This document shows positions 22,758 through 31,337 of a DNA stretch of 43,753 nt, piece by piece. The position numbers and the translations under genes are program-made. This DNA is from Caryophanales bacterium UBA1427 (lineage in GTDB: Bacteria; Bacillota_I; Bacilli_A; ML615J-28; CAG-313): contig DCTZ01000016.1 of the NCBI GenBank assembly GCA_002329485.1, positions 1 through 43,753 on the forward strand, in the 5' to 3' direction. Numbering within the stretch: position 1 is the first letter of the stretch; each line of letters begins with the position of its first letter. Under the pieces are notes generated by a model. It was given only the letters and a program-made list of their open reading frames with translations, ran no database searches and was not told where the DNA came from.

Positions 22758-23816
22758 ATGAGCGTTACTTTTCCCCAAATTGTCGATTTGTTGGTCAAAA
22801 GCGATTTAATCAAACTGACCTTTTTCCTGTTGATTGGCGCCATTATTGTTAATGGGGCCACGGATGCGGCGAATGCGATTGCCGGAGTGGTTTCCACCCG
22901 GACCTTAAAACCGTCGCACGCTATTATTTTGGCATCGCTTTTCAACTTTTTGGGCGTTGTGGTGATGTCTTTGGTCAATCACAGGGTTGTCGACACCATC
23001 ATGAACATGGTTGATTTCAGCGGAAACAACCATTTCGCCCTGATTGCCCTTTGCGCTGGGATGATTGCGGTAGTGATTTGGGCAACGGTTGCCTGGATGT
23101 TCGGAATTCCCACCAGCGAAAGCCATGCCTTGATTGCCGGGGTCACCGGAGCGGCAGTAGCTTTGCAAAACGGCTTCAAAGGCATCAACGGGGGTGTTTG
23201 GATTAGGGTTATCAGCGGCCTCTTTGTTTCCACCGCTTTGGGTTTTATTTTGGGCTATCTGCTGTTAAAAATAATGCATTTTATTTTCCGACGGATCAAG
23301 CGTAAGTGGGCCGTTCGGATTTTGAAAAACCTGGAGATTGCCGGGAGCAGTTTCATGGCTTTTATGCACGGAGCGCAAGACGGTCAAAAGTTTATCGGAA
23401 TCTTGATGATTGCGATTATGCTCGGAATGGGTGTCGATACTTCGGTCGGAGCCGAAGTACCGCTTTTGATTATGCTTTTGTGTTCGGTTCTTATGGCGAT
23501 TGGAACCGGTATCGGAGGAAAAAAGATTATCAAAGCAGTAGGAATGGAAATGGTCAAAACCAACGATATCCAGGCGGTAGCGAGCGATTTTGCCAGTGCG
23601 ACTTCTTTGCTGATTTCTTCGACTTTCGGGTTGCCGGTCAGTACCACCCACACCAAAACAACCGCCCTGCTTGGAGCCGGCATTGCCACCAATCGGCGGG
23701 GAGTCAAATGGTCGAAAGCAGCGGAAATCATTTATGCTTGGGTACTTACTTTTCCGGGTTGCGGATTATTAGGGTTTTTTATGGCTAAACTATTCTTAAG
23801 TGTTGCAGGAGGATAA
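22758..23816 (+). CDS. pit: PiT-family inorganic phosphate transporter
   Basis: The 352-residue protein has about ten hydrophobic helices and the duplicated PiT signature: NGATDAANAIAGVVSTRTL near the N terminus and MHGAQDGQKFIGI later, with IPTSESHALIAG and VSTTHTKTTALLGAG as the paired P-x-S/T-x-S/T-H loops. The N-terminal copy reads GATD where most members have GAND, a conservative change. It imports phosphate with a cation. The next gene, a DUF47 protein, starts 1 nt after its stop, which is the standard pairing. Confidence 0.93.
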   Translation: MSVTFPQIVDLLVKSDLIKLTFFLLIGAIIVNGATDAANAIAGVVSTRTLKPSHAIILASLFNFLGVVVMSLVNHRVVDTIMNMVDFSGNNHFALIALCAGMIAVVIWATVAWMFGIPTSESHALIAGVTGAAVALQNGFKGINGGVWIRVISGLFVSTALGFILGYLLLKIMHFIFRRIKRKWAVRILKNLEIAGSSFMAFMHGAQDGQKFIGILMIAIMLGMGVDTSVGAEVPLLIMLLCSVLMAIGTGIGGKKIIKAVGMEMVKTNDIQAVASDFASATSLLISSTFGLPVSTTHTKTTALLGAGIATNRRGVKWSKAAEIIYAWVLTFPGCGLLGFFMAKLFLSVAGG

Positions 23817-23817
23817 A

Positions 23818-24393
23818 ATGCGCGAAAATCATAAAGAAACTTATGAAGATTTATTTGGCGAATTAAGCGAACATTTGCACCAAAGTCTGGTTCAATTCCA
23901 TGAATTGACGGAATTGCCGTCCTATTTAAAACAGACAAAAGACGAAGACCTGCTTAACCGTTATCAAAAAAGCAAAGAAATCGAAGCGAAAATATTTGAC
24001 AAACTCAATACGGATTATTTGCCGTTTTTGCCGCGGGAAGACTTGTTGCTAATCACGATGGACATTGTCAATCTTTCTCGGGGGCTTACGAAAGAAAAAA
24101 GACTGTTAATGACCTTAATCACCGATTTAAATATCGCGGAAGTCGCTAATGGCTTGGAAATAATTGCGAACCTGGGCACCAAACTTTATCATTACCTTGC
24201 CCTGATCCATCGTTTTAAGAAAATCGACGTTCAGCATTTGCTCAACTTAACGAACGATGCACAAACCCAAATGATGATGTGGCAATGGAACGCCAAAATT
24301 TCCGGTGAAATTAAAGTTTCGCTTGAAAGAGTCTTTCAATGCATTGTCAAAGCCTTTCGGTCTTTTATTTTGGTTTGTTTCAAAAATACTTAA
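23818..24393 (+). CDS. DUF47 (Pit accessory, PhoU-like) protein
   Basis: Starts at ATG 23818 with its ribosome site (AGGAGG) formed by the end of pit. The 191-residue protein is all-helical with no membrane segment. It has the layout of the TIGR00153/DUF47 group: FHELTELPSYLKQ, DYLPFLPREDLLLITMDIVN and a final hydrophobic tail. These proteins regulate the adjacent Pit transporter. A terminator follows. Confidence 0.82.
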   Translation: MRENHKETYEDLFGELSEHLHQSLVQFHELTELPSYLKQTKDEDLLNRYQKSKEIEAKIFDKLNTDYLPFLPREDLLLITMDIVNLSRGLTKEKRLLMTLITDLNIAEVANGLEIIANLGTKLYHYLALIHRFKKIDVQHLLNLTNDAQTQMMMWQWNAKISGEIKVSLERVFQCIVKAFRSFILVCFKNT

Positions 24394-24409
24394 GAAAATC
24401 ACTGCTTTT

Positions 24410-24439
24410 TCCCCTAAACAACGCTTTTGGGGATTTTTT
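24410..24439 (+). terminator. Rho-independent terminator after pit-DUF47
   Basis: TCCCC (24410-24414) / GGGGA (24429-24433), with an inner AAA/TTT pairing, followed by six Ts. Confidence 0.8.
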
Positions 24440-24468
24440 ATCAAGAAATGGCTAAAAATTCGATGTTG

Positions 24469-24477
24469 TGATATAAT
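24469..24477 (+). promoter_or_regulatory. Extended -10 promoter
   Basis: TG-A-TATAAT at 24469-24477, 56 bp upstream of the kinase start, with no clear -35. Confidence 0.55.
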
Positions 24478-24532
24478 GACTGTAGTTTTGAGCTTTTTTT
24501 ATCAAAAAAATAAACTGGATGGAGAATAGAAT

Positions 24533-25087
24533 ATGTTAATATTGACGGGACCAAGCGCCTCTGGCAAAACAGTGATTGCCAAATCGCTGATTAAAAACCA
24601 TAATATGAAAAAACTGGTGACATATACAACGCGACCCCTGCGGGAAGGCGAAGTCAACGGAGTTGATTACCATTTCGTCAGTGTCCAAGAATTCAAACAA
24701 TTAATAGCGAAGGATTTCTTTTTCGAAACAGTCCTCTATAACCACAATTACTACGGCACGGCTATCTCCGATATTACGCCCGACAAAGTCGTTATTTTGG
24801 AACCTACCGGTTTGAAACAGTATTTGGCGAAGATGCGGGACAAAGTTAAGGTTTGCTTTTTGTCCTGCCCGAAAGAAATCCGTTTCGAACGTATGATCAA
24901 ACGGGGCGATTCCTTGGAAGTAATCGAACGCCGCCTGGCCAATGACGATGCCATATTTAACGAAGAAATCAGTTCCATGGCCGATTGGGTTATTCCGGGA
25001 GAATACGGAACCGCCGATGAACAAGCGCAAATAATCTATAATTTATATACCAATGCAAGAAAGAGGGAACAACATGAAAATCGTTGA
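24533..25087 (+). CDS. Guanylate kinase-like protein
   Basis: The 184-residue protein has the P-loop GPSASGKTV, the GMP-binding stretch YTTRPLREGEVNGVDYHFVS (YTTRP.R..E..G.DYHF), a Y-x-YYG segment and a lid RMIKRGDSLEVIERRLAND. It differs from canonical Gmk mainly in the lid and C terminus, and could be a divergent paralogue acting on another nucleotide; the main gmk may lie elsewhere. Its 3' end overlaps the next gene by 14 nt. Confidence 0.8.
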   Translation: MLILTGPSASGKTVIAKSLIKNHNMKKLVTYTTRPLREGEVNGVDYHFVSVQEFKQLIAKDFFFETVLYNHNYYGTAISDITPDKVVILEPTGLKQYLAKMRDKVKVCFLSCPKEIRFERMIKRGDSLEVIERRLANDDAIFNEEISSMADWVIPGEYGTADEQAQIIYNLYTNARKREQHENR

Positions 25088-25832
25088 TCGCATTCTATTG
25101 GTTTTTTGGAACGTTTGTTTGTTATTGTTGATTTTGGCGTTTGCGGTACTGCCGATTGCCCGCAGCGAAAGGTATTATGTCAGCCAATTTGCCAAAAACA
25201 ACACCACCGAAAAGACCGGCTTTACCGAAGAAGAATTGCAAAAAATTGCCCGCCATATCATCGATTACCTTTACGGTGCCAAAGACGATTTCCCATATCA
25301 TTTGGAACGAACCGGGGAGGATGTTTTTTCCGAACAGGCGGTTCTTCATATGCAGGACGTCAAAGTTTTGTTTACGGTCGGCCGAATCGGCAGTTTGGTT
25401 GTTTTGGTAATCTTCTTGGCTTTGACAGGCTATTTTGTCTACCGCCGTCAGTATGCCTATTTACCTGTCTTTAAAATGTCGCTTTGGACCATTTGCGGGG
25501 TGGTAGTCGCCATTGTCGGAATTGTCATTTGGATTTTGGTCTATTACTTAAAGGAAGGCTACTTAAGTTTCTTTGAAGCGGGATTCATTGTCTTCCATAA
25601 AATTATTTTTCCCGATCAAAGCAAATTCGAAATGGCCGTTACTTTTGCGCCAGACGACAATTTGATTCTGATTTTGGAAGAAAAGTTTTTTGCCTCGATT
25701 GCTTCGGTAATCGCTGTCAGGTTTGTTATCGCTTTGACAGCCATTTTAGCGATACTTTATTGGCTCCAAGGTTTTCTCAAAAGACTGCCGCTCAAACAAA
25801 GGACAATCAAAAATGCCGATAACTTTGCTTAA
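25074..25832 (+). CDS. DUF1461/TIGR01906 integral membrane protein
   Basis: ATG 25074 is placed after AGAGGGAAC and gives 252 residues. Four hydrophobic helices (residues ~5-28, ~98-118, ~130-155, ~208-230) flank a long N-terminal extracellular loop with YYVSQFAKNN and a FSEQAVLHMQDVKVLF segment, the signature of TIGR01906 proteins. The role of the family is unknown, but it is common in lactic acid bacteria and relatives. The gene overlaps both neighbours (14 and 20 nt), a tight operon with gmk-like and DUF45. Confidence 0.82.
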   Translation: MKIVDRILLVFWNVCLLLLILAFAVLPIARSERYYVSQFAKNNTTEKTGFTEEELQKIARHIIDYLYGAKDDFPYHLERTGEDVFSEQAVLHMQDVKVLFTVGRIGSLVVLVIFLALTGYFVYRRQYAYLPVFKMSLWTICGVVVAIVGIVIWILVYYLKEGYLSFFEAGFIVFHKIIFPDQSKFEMAVTFAPDDNLILILEEKFFASIASVIAVRFVIALTAILAILYWLQGFLKRLPLKQRTIKNADNFA

Positions 25833-26523
25833 AAATCTAGGCATCGATTATGTCTTGAAACCCTCAAAGGCCAAACCCAAACGGGGATTGCGGATAGCTG
25901 TATCTTTTTTAAGAAACGGCAAATTATCGATTCGCTATTCACCCGGAATCAAACAGGAAGAAATCGATGCTTTTATTGCCAAGAATATCGAGTGGATCAA
26001 AGCAAACTATCAAAAACAATTAAAACCGGTTCGCCAATTTGCAAAAGGCGAAACCTACCTTTTTTTAGGGGAAAAATATACTGTTTTGCCCTACATTTCG
26101 AAACACGAAACCGTGTTAATCAACGGAAGGGAAATGCATCTATATGCCAAAAGCGATTTGCCTTCGGCCAAACAGAAAGTAGTAGAAGCATGGAAGACCA
26201 AACAAGGCGAAATGGTTTTTCAGGAACTGCTGTATCAGGGATTTCAACGGTTACAAAAACATTTGCCGAAGTATCCAAACTTACAAATCAAGGATTATAA
26301 GTCGCGATGGGGTTGTTGCTATCCCCAAAAGAATTTGATTATCCTAAATCGCGCTTTAATCCATGTTCCGATGGATTTGATTTACTATGTGGTGATGCAT
26401 GAGCTTGTGCATTTGCTTTATCCCAATCACAGTGCCGAATTTCACAATATGCTCGCAACGCTTGTTCCCGACGAACGGGCAAAAAAGCGTTCGCTTGCCA
26501 AATATCGCCCCGATTATCAATAA
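25813..26523 (+). CDS. YgjP-like metal-dependent hydrolase (DUF45)
   Basis: A 236-residue protein of the DUF45/SprT-like zinc peptidase group. The core KSRWGCCYPQKNLIILNRAL then VVMHELVHLLYPNHSAEFH holds the HExxH metal motif and a third ligand His in NHSAEFH. Members are annotated as predicted metal-dependent hydrolases and accompany restriction or repair genes in some genomes; no such link is visible here. Its start lies inside the DUF1461 gene. A strong terminator follows. Confidence 0.87.
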   Translation: MPITLLKNLGIDYVLKPSKAKPKRGLRIAVSFLRNGKLSIRYSPGIKQEEIDAFIAKNIEWIKANYQKQLKPVRQFAKGETYLFLGEKYTVLPYISKHETVLINGREMHLYAKSDLPSAKQKVVEAWKTKQGEMVFQELLYQGFQRLQKHLPKYPNLQIKDYKSRWGCCYPQKNLIILNRALIHVPMDLIYYVVMHELVHLLYPNHSAEFHNMLATLVPDERAKKRSLAKYRPDYQ

Positions 26524-26525
26524 CC

Positions 26526-26559
26526 AACCGAAAAATGGTCGTCATTTTTCGGTTTTTTT
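26526..26559 (+). terminator. Rho-independent terminator
   Basis: A perfect 12-bp stem AACCGAAAAATG (26526-26537) / CATTTTTCGGTT (26543-26554), then Ts. Confidence 0.9.
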
Positions 26560-26712
26560 AAAAAAATTTTTTATACTGTTTTTTTCAAAAAAAGGCAAAA
26601 AAGCACCAAAATCCTTGTCAAATTTTGTCGAAAAAACCTGTTTTTGTTCAATTTTGCGAAAATAAGGGGTTTTTAGTGCAAAAGCGGTGACTTTTTTCGC
26701 AAATTAAATGAC
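26560..26712. other. AT-rich intergenic region with homopolymer runs
   Basis: About 150 bp of A and T runs between the DUF45 terminator and the next promoter. No gene or convincing structure is visible. Confidence 0.5.
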
Positions 26713-26741
26713 TTTACAATTTTTCCAAAAAGTGTTAAATT
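26713..26741 (+). promoter_or_regulatory. Candidate promoter of HTH-TPR regulator
   Basis: TTTACA (26713-26718), 17 bp, TAAATT (26736-26741). Confidence 0.5.
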
Positions 26742-26765
26742 ATTAGCATTAAAGGAGGTGAAAAG

Positions 26766-28010
26766 ATGAAGAAAAGCAGTCTTCGGACATTACAAGAACG
26801 GTTTGAATCAAGCCAGCTAGAACAAAACAATACCTTTTCTCAGGTGTTGAAGAGAAAGCGCTTAGAAAAGAAACGTACACTTGAAGAATTAGCACAAGGA
26901 ATTTGTTCGCCTAGTTATTTGTCAAAAATTGAAAATGCCATTGTCAAAGTCGATGAATACTATTACCAGCTGCTATTCGAGAAATTGGACATTCCTTTTG
27001 AGGACATGAAGAAAGAACGAGATTCGAATCTTTTTCAAAATCTGATTCGCAATTACCTAATCAACAACAAAAGCGAAATTGAGGCCATTGTCAATAGGAC
27101 AATAAAAATGGATTTGTATTGTGAAACAGAAATCGAATTGATTGTTCTATTTAGTAATATCATCCAAGGTTCTTATGATGAAGCCAAGATCCTAATTAAT
27201 AAGATCGAAGACATCCGAAACAGTTTAACGAACAAAGAATTGTTATTTTTTGTTTTTTCAACCACGCTTTATTTTTACAAGACTAATCAAAGCGATCGTG
27301 CGCGTCAACAAGCGCAAGTATTGGTGGAGATTAACTATGACGATATGTTTCTGAAAGCGGCTGTCTATGATTTAGCGTCCGATATTTTTTATGTTATAGG
27401 CAATTACCCATACTTTTATCGGTTTTGGTTCCACCTGCAACAAATCGATCCCACTATTTTGGGCAAACGATTTATTCATCATAAGTTGCAGCAGGCTGTC
27501 CTCAACAGCAAAAAAAACTACGAACCGGCAATCACCGAACTGGAAAATGAGCGCATAAATATCGATTCTTTCGACGGCGAACAATTGGAAGATTATTACT
27601 TCTATTTAGGCTGTGCTTACTTCTTAGGCAAAAAGTACGAAAAAATCCTCGAGTTCATTTACTTTAATCCGATGTCGGCTCGTATTATTGCGTTAATTGC
27701 TAGCGCTCTCGATCGGCTCGACAATACGAAATTGGCTTTGGAATATTTTGAAATCATTTCCAAATTCACCTTTTCCAAATACGAACCGGTCTTTTGCTAT
27801 CATGTCGAATATGTGCGGCAGAAGTTCGAAAAGTACGGCTATCAGCGCTTAATGGCTTATATCAAAAACGTTATTTTCCCGGCTCAGAAAAAGTTTCATC
27901 ATGAATTCTTTTTCCAAATCGAGCTGCAGAATTTCCTCGAATTAGGGTATAGCATGGGACGCTACAAAGATACCCTGAAAAATTTCCACGATTTCTTTGA
28001 CGAGGATTAA
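26766..28010 (+). CDS. XRE-family regulator with TPR-like helical domain (Rgg/PlcR-like layout)
   Basis: The 414-residue protein has an N-terminal HTH (residues ~23-78: FSQVLKRKRLEKKRTLEELAQG then SPSYLSKIENA) and ~330 residues of helical repeats rich in aromatic residues. This is the plan of Rgg, PlcR and related quorum or peptide-responsive regulators, in which the TPR-like part binds a small peptide. No short peptide gene with a leader is evident beside it. The strong ribosome site AAAGGAGGTG supports the start. The target genes are unknown. Confidence 0.8.
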   Translation: MKKSSLRTLQERFESSQLEQNNTFSQVLKRKRLEKKRTLEELAQGICSPSYLSKIENAIVKVDEYYYQLLFEKLDIPFEDMKKERDSNLFQNLIRNYLINNKSEIEAIVNRTIKMDLYCETEIELIVLFSNIIQGSYDEAKILINKIEDIRNSLTNKELLFFVFSTTLYFYKTNQSDRARQQAQVLVEINYDDMFLKAAVYDLASDIFYVIGNYPYFYRFWFHLQQIDPTILGKRFIHHKLQQAVLNSKKNYEPAITELENERINIDSFDGEQLEDYYFYLGCAYFLGKKYEKILEFIYFNPMSARIIALIASALDRLDNTKLALEYFEIISKFTFSKYEPVFCYHVEYVRQKFEKYGYQRLMAYIKNVIFPAQKKFHHEFFFQIELQNFLELGYSMGRYKDTLKNFHDFFDED

Positions 28011-28043
28011 GGTAATTAAGTGGAAAAATGTCTTAAATTAGGG

Positions 28044-28049
28044 TATAAT
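28044..28049 (+). promoter_or_regulatory. -10 element of the trmR operon
   Basis: A perfect TATAAT 17 bp before the ATG at 28066; no clear -35. The short distance implies a leader of about 10-12 nt. Confidence 0.45.
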
Positions 28050-28065
28050 AATACATGGTGAAAAC

Positions 28066-28683
28066 ATGGATGATTATATCGCTAATTTAAATCAAGAAGA
28101 ACTTTTCCCCGACCTGTTAAAATTTGCCCGCCAAAACAAGGTGCCAATCATTAACCGAGATTCCTTAAACCTTATTAAAACCTACCTTTACTTGTTTTCT
28201 TCTCCCAAAATTTTGGAAATAGGAACTGCCATCGGTTATTCTGCCTTGCATTTTGCGCTGGCCAATCCCACGGCCCAAATCGATACTATGGAAAGGGATG
28301 CCAAGATGATTGAAATTGCCCAAAGCAATTTTCAGAAATACGACGGAAATCATCAAATCAATCTCATTCCGGTCGATGCACTGGAGTGGGATGGTTGGGA
28401 AAAGGACCGATACCAAATCATCTTTATCGACGGCGCCAAAGCCCAATATCAAAAGTTTTTTGCCAAATATCAAGAAGCTCTTGAACCAGGCGGATTGATT
28501 ATAACCGATAATATCGGTTTTCATAACCTGGTTGGCAATGACGAAAAAGAAAAACCCAAACGGATAAAAAACCTGGTAACAAAAGTGGAAAATTACAATC
28601 AATGGTTGAAAGACCATCCCCAATTTGTTACCACGTTTTTTCCGCTTGGCGACGGGTTGGCCGTCAGTTGGAAGGTGCGTTAA
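28066..28683 (+). CDS. trmR: tRNA 5-hydroxyuridine methyltransferase (TrmR/YrrM)
   Basis: The 205-residue protein is a class I O-methyltransferase: ILEIGTAIGYSALHFAL (motif I), IDTMERDAKMIEIAQ (acidic loop), YQIIFIDGAKAQYQKFF and GGLIITDNIGF (metal Asp and Asn). This set and the gene context, immediately before two U32 proteins, match YrrM/TrmR of Bacillus, which methylates 5-hydroxyuridine at tRNA position 34 to 5-methoxyuridine. The U32 proteins make the hydroxyuridine, so the pathway is complete in one operon. Stop and next start abut (TAA-ATG). Confidence 0.88.
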   Translation: MDDYIANLNQEELFPDLLKFARQNKVPIINRDSLNLIKTYLYLFSSPKILEIGTAIGYSALHFALANPTAQIDTMERDAKMIEIAQSNFQKYDGNHQINLIPVDALEWDGWEKDRYQIIFIDGAKAQYQKFFAKYQEALEPGGLIITDNIGFHNLVGNDEKEKPKRIKNLVTKVENYNQWLKDHPQFVTTFFPLGDGLAVSWKVR

Positions 28684-29532
28684 ATGAAATTAATCGTGGA
28701 ATTACAAGACATCAAACAGATTAAACCTTATCAAGCAGTCGCCGGTTGGCTTATCGGAGTCGAATCCTTAAGCTCGCAAGGCTCTGCTTTTTTTCCCATC
28801 GCCAAGATTCCGGAAATCATTGCCCGGGCCAAAGAATACAATCAATTCGTGGCGATAAATGCGGGGAGAATTTTCAATGATTCCGAACTGAAAAAAGCCG
28901 AAAAAATCCTTGCCAAACTGAAGAAATGGAATATCAGGTATTATTTCTATACGGATTTGGGTTTTTATGAATTGGCCAAGGCGCGCAAACTGCCTTTGGT
29001 TTATCAGGCGGCGACGTACCTTACCAATTCTCCGGATGTCAATGCTTTCCTTGACGAAAACGAAAGCGTCGTCGTGGCACCGGAAATATCCAAAGATGAA
29101 TTGGTGACGATAACCAAAAACGCAAAAAAAGATGTAATGGTGGAAGCCTTCGGGCGTCTGTCAATTTTTTATTCCAAAAGAAAGCTGATGACCAATTACT
29201 TTCAATATCGCGCTTGGGGTAATGACCCCAAGGGAAGCGATTATTCCATAGTGGAAGAAAAACGCTCAGAACATTACCCGATCGAAGAAAACGAAAGCGG
29301 AACCTTAATCTACTCATCCCATTTCTATTATTTGTGGGAAGAAATTTGGGAACTATCCCATGTCAGCCATTTATTGATCCGTACTAAATGGCTGGATCCG
29401 GCCTTATTCGATGAAGTGGTTTCGGTATATGATGCGTATCTAGCAACCAAAGCGGGCGATATCAAAACTTTGGGAATCGACTTATTCCAAGGAGCCTTGT
29501 ATCGCCAAAGTTTGTTAACCAAAGTCAGGTGA
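28684..29532 (+). CDS. Peptidase U32-family protein (TrhP1/YrrN-like)
   Basis: The 282-residue protein is the shorter of two neighbouring U32-family members. The first ~220 residues form a barrel-like domain with GWLIGVESLSSQG and YYFYTDLGFYELAKARKLPLVYQAATYLTNSP, and no clear Fe-S cysteines. In Bacillus the equivalent pair YrrN-YrrO (TrhP1-TrhP2) is needed with prephenate for tRNA uridine-34 hydroxylation. The gene has no gap to trmR. The partner starts 6 nt after its stop. Confidence 0.8.
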   Translation: MKLIVELQDIKQIKPYQAVAGWLIGVESLSSQGSAFFPIAKIPEIIARAKEYNQFVAINAGRIFNDSELKKAEKILAKLKKWNIRYYFYTDLGFYELAKARKLPLVYQAATYLTNSPDVNAFLDENESVVVAPEISKDELVTITKNAKKDVMVEAFGRLSIFYSKRKLMTNYFQYRAWGNDPKGSDYSIVEEKRSEHYPIEENESGTLIYSSHFYYLWEEIWELSHVSHLLIRTKWLDPALFDEVVSVYDAYLATKAGDIKTLGIDLFQGALYRQSLLTKVR

Positions 29533-29537
29533 TGACC

Positions 29538-30776
29538 ATGAAAAAAATCGAATTATTGGCACCGGCGGGAAATCTCGAGAAAGCTAAAATCGCTTTGATG
29601 TACGGAGCGGATGCGGTGTTCGTTGGCGGAAAGACCTTCAGTTTAAGGGCCCGTGCCTCCAACTTTGAACGCGACGATTTAAGCGAACTTGTATCCTTTG
29701 CCCACCAAAGAGGCAAAAAAGTCTACGTGACAACCAATATCATTCCGCACGACGAGGATTTCCTGGCTTTGGGAGATTATCTACGCTTCCTGGAAAATAT
29801 CGGAGTTGATGCCATCATTGTTTCATCGCTGGCTTTGGCGGAACTGGCCAAAAAACAGGCCCCGAACCTGGCGATTCATATCAGCACGCAAACTTCCACC
29901 TACAACAGCATTGCCTTAAAGTATTGGAAGAAAAAAGGTGCTTCCCGTGTCGTTTTGGCCCGGGAACTTTCCCTTGACGAATTGAAAGAAATGGTACCGA
30001 AAACCGACTTGGAACTCGAAGTTTTTATTCACGGGGGCATGTGCGCCGGTTTTTCCGGACGTTGCGTTTTGAGCAACCACATGACGATGCGCGATGCCAA
30101 CCGGGGGGGTTGTGCCCATTCGTGTCGTTGGAATTATTTCCTTTACCAAAAAAGCGAACTGCTTCCCGGTTTTTTCAATTTCGGTTCCAAGGATTTGATG
30201 GCCGTACCTTTCATCGAAGATTTTATCAGGATGGGAATCGCCTCCTTAAAAATCGAAGGACGGATGAAGTCGATTTATTATTTGGCTACCGTGGTAAGGG
30301 CTTATCGGGCTTTAATCGATAGTTACTACGAAAAGGGTAAAATTGCGGAAGCCGATATGCAAGAAGCAGCTACCGAGATTGCCAAGGCCGAAAACCGGCA
30401 AACTTCCGTCGGGTTTTTGCAGGGGCTCCCGACCGTTAACGAGCAATTGTACGACAATCGGGCCGAAACCCCAACCAAAGAGTTTGTGGGAATGGTTTTG
30501 GATTACAATCCCGAAACGCAAATGGCTTTAATCGAACAGCGGAATTATTTTTCGGTAGGAGACGAAGTCGAGTTTTTTGGACCATTCAAAAAAGCGGTAA
30601 CTTTTTCGGTGCCGCCGTTTGTCGATTTTGAAACCCAGGAAGAACTGACGGTTGCCCGACATCCGCTCCAGAAAATTCGCATGGCGGTTCCGATTCCTTT
30701 GGAACCTTACGATATGATGCGTCTCGTCAAAACGAATCGTAATTACGAATCAAAAAACGAAAAAACCGATGATTAA
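29538..30776 (+). CDS. tRNA hydroxylation protein, U32 family (TrhP2/YrrO-like)
   Basis: ATG 29538 has AGGTGA (29527-29532) upstream; the earlier GTG is inside the preceding stop. The 412-residue product begins MKKIELLAPAGNLEKAKIAL, the U32 hallmark, and includes EVFIHGGMCAGFSGRCVLSN, then NRGGCAHSCRWNY, which carry the conserved cysteines that bind an Fe-S cluster in TrhP, and SLKIEGRMKS. It hydroxylates uridine 34 of tRNA together with the upstream protein, before TrmR methylation. Confidence 0.92.
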   Translation: MKKIELLAPAGNLEKAKIALMYGADAVFVGGKTFSLRARASNFERDDLSELVSFAHQRGKKVYVTTNIIPHDEDFLALGDYLRFLENIGVDAIIVSSLALAELAKKQAPNLAIHISTQTSTYNSIALKYWKKKGASRVVLARELSLDELKEMVPKTDLELEVFIHGGMCAGFSGRCVLSNHMTMRDANRGGCAHSCRWNYFLYQKSELLPGFFNFGSKDLMAVPFIEDFIRMGIASLKIEGRMKSIYYLATVVRAYRALIDSYYEKGKIAEADMQEAATEIAKAENRQTSVGFLQGLPTVNEQLYDNRAETPTKEFVGMVLDYNPETQMALIEQRNYFSVGDEVEFFGPFKKAVTFSVPPFVDFETQEELTVARHPLQKIRMAVPIPLEPYDMMRLVKTNRNYESKNEKTDD

Positions 30777-30780
30777 TTGC

Positions 30781-30809
30781 TTGCAATTTGCGAGCATATT
30801 TGATATAAT
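30781..30809 (+). promoter_or_regulatory. Sigma-A promoter for greA-mtnN
   Basis: TTGCAA (30781-30786), 17 bp, TATAAT (30804-30809). A loose dyad overlaps its -35. Confidence 0.75.
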
Positions 30810-30860
30810 CAATAAATATTATTAGAGAAAATTATTTTGTGAAAAAAGGTGAGTGTAATT

Positions 30861-31337
30861 ATGAGTAAGAAATTCCAGATTACGGAAGAAGGTTTAAAAG
30901 CCTATCAAGAAGAGTTGAATCGTTTGAAGACCGTTGAACGGGAAAAGAACATCATTGCCTTGCAGGAAGCACGGGCGCAAGGTGACTTGTCGGAAAACGC
31001 GGATTACGATGTGGCCCGCGACGAACAAGCCAAAATTGCGAGCCGGATTAACGAAATCGAAGAAATACTTAGGAATTACGAAATCATCAAGGACAATGAA
31101 ACGAACAATCTCGGTAAGTGGGTCCAAATCGAAATCATTGATGGTGAAGATGCCGGAATTTCCGAAGAATATAAAATCGTCGGTAGCTTGGAAGCAGACC
31201 CGATCAGAGGTTTGATTTCCAATGTTTCCCCGTTGGGACATGCGATTATCAATCATAAAGTCGGGGATATTGTCGAGGTAAAACCGGAAAACGGTGAAAA
31301 ATACCGCGTCAAAATCCAAAAAGTATTCCAAAAATGA
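30861..31337 (+). CDS. greA: Transcription elongation factor GreA
   Basis: ATG 30861 lies 7 nt after AAAAGGTGAG and gives 158 residues, the normal size. It has an N-terminal coiled coil (KAYQEELNRLKTVEREKNI, then EARAQGDLSENADYDVARDEQ with the two acidic tip residues) and a C-terminal FKBP-like domain (SPLGHAIINHKVGDIVEV). It rescues backtracked RNA polymerase. Its stop overlaps the mtnN start by 4 nt. Confidence 0.97.
   Translation: MSKKFQITEEGLKAYQEELNRLKTVEREKNIIALQEARAQGDLSENADYDVARDEQAKIASRINEIEEILRNYEIIKDNETNNLGKWVQIEIIDGEDAGISEEYKIVGSLEADPIRGLISNVSPLGHAIINHKVGDIVEVKPENGEKYRVKIQKVFQK

Noticed and set aside
22905..23731. Several antisense frames within pit
   Set aside because: They mirror the codon pattern of the transporter and have no homology or start signals.
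30777..30797. Dyad GCTTGCA/TGCGAGC as a terminator after the U32 gene
   Set aside because: There is no T tail and it overlaps a good promoter.
30894..31331. Long minus-strand open frame inside greA
   Set aside because: It is an antisense shadow of the greA coding frame without a ribosome site or recognisable protein.
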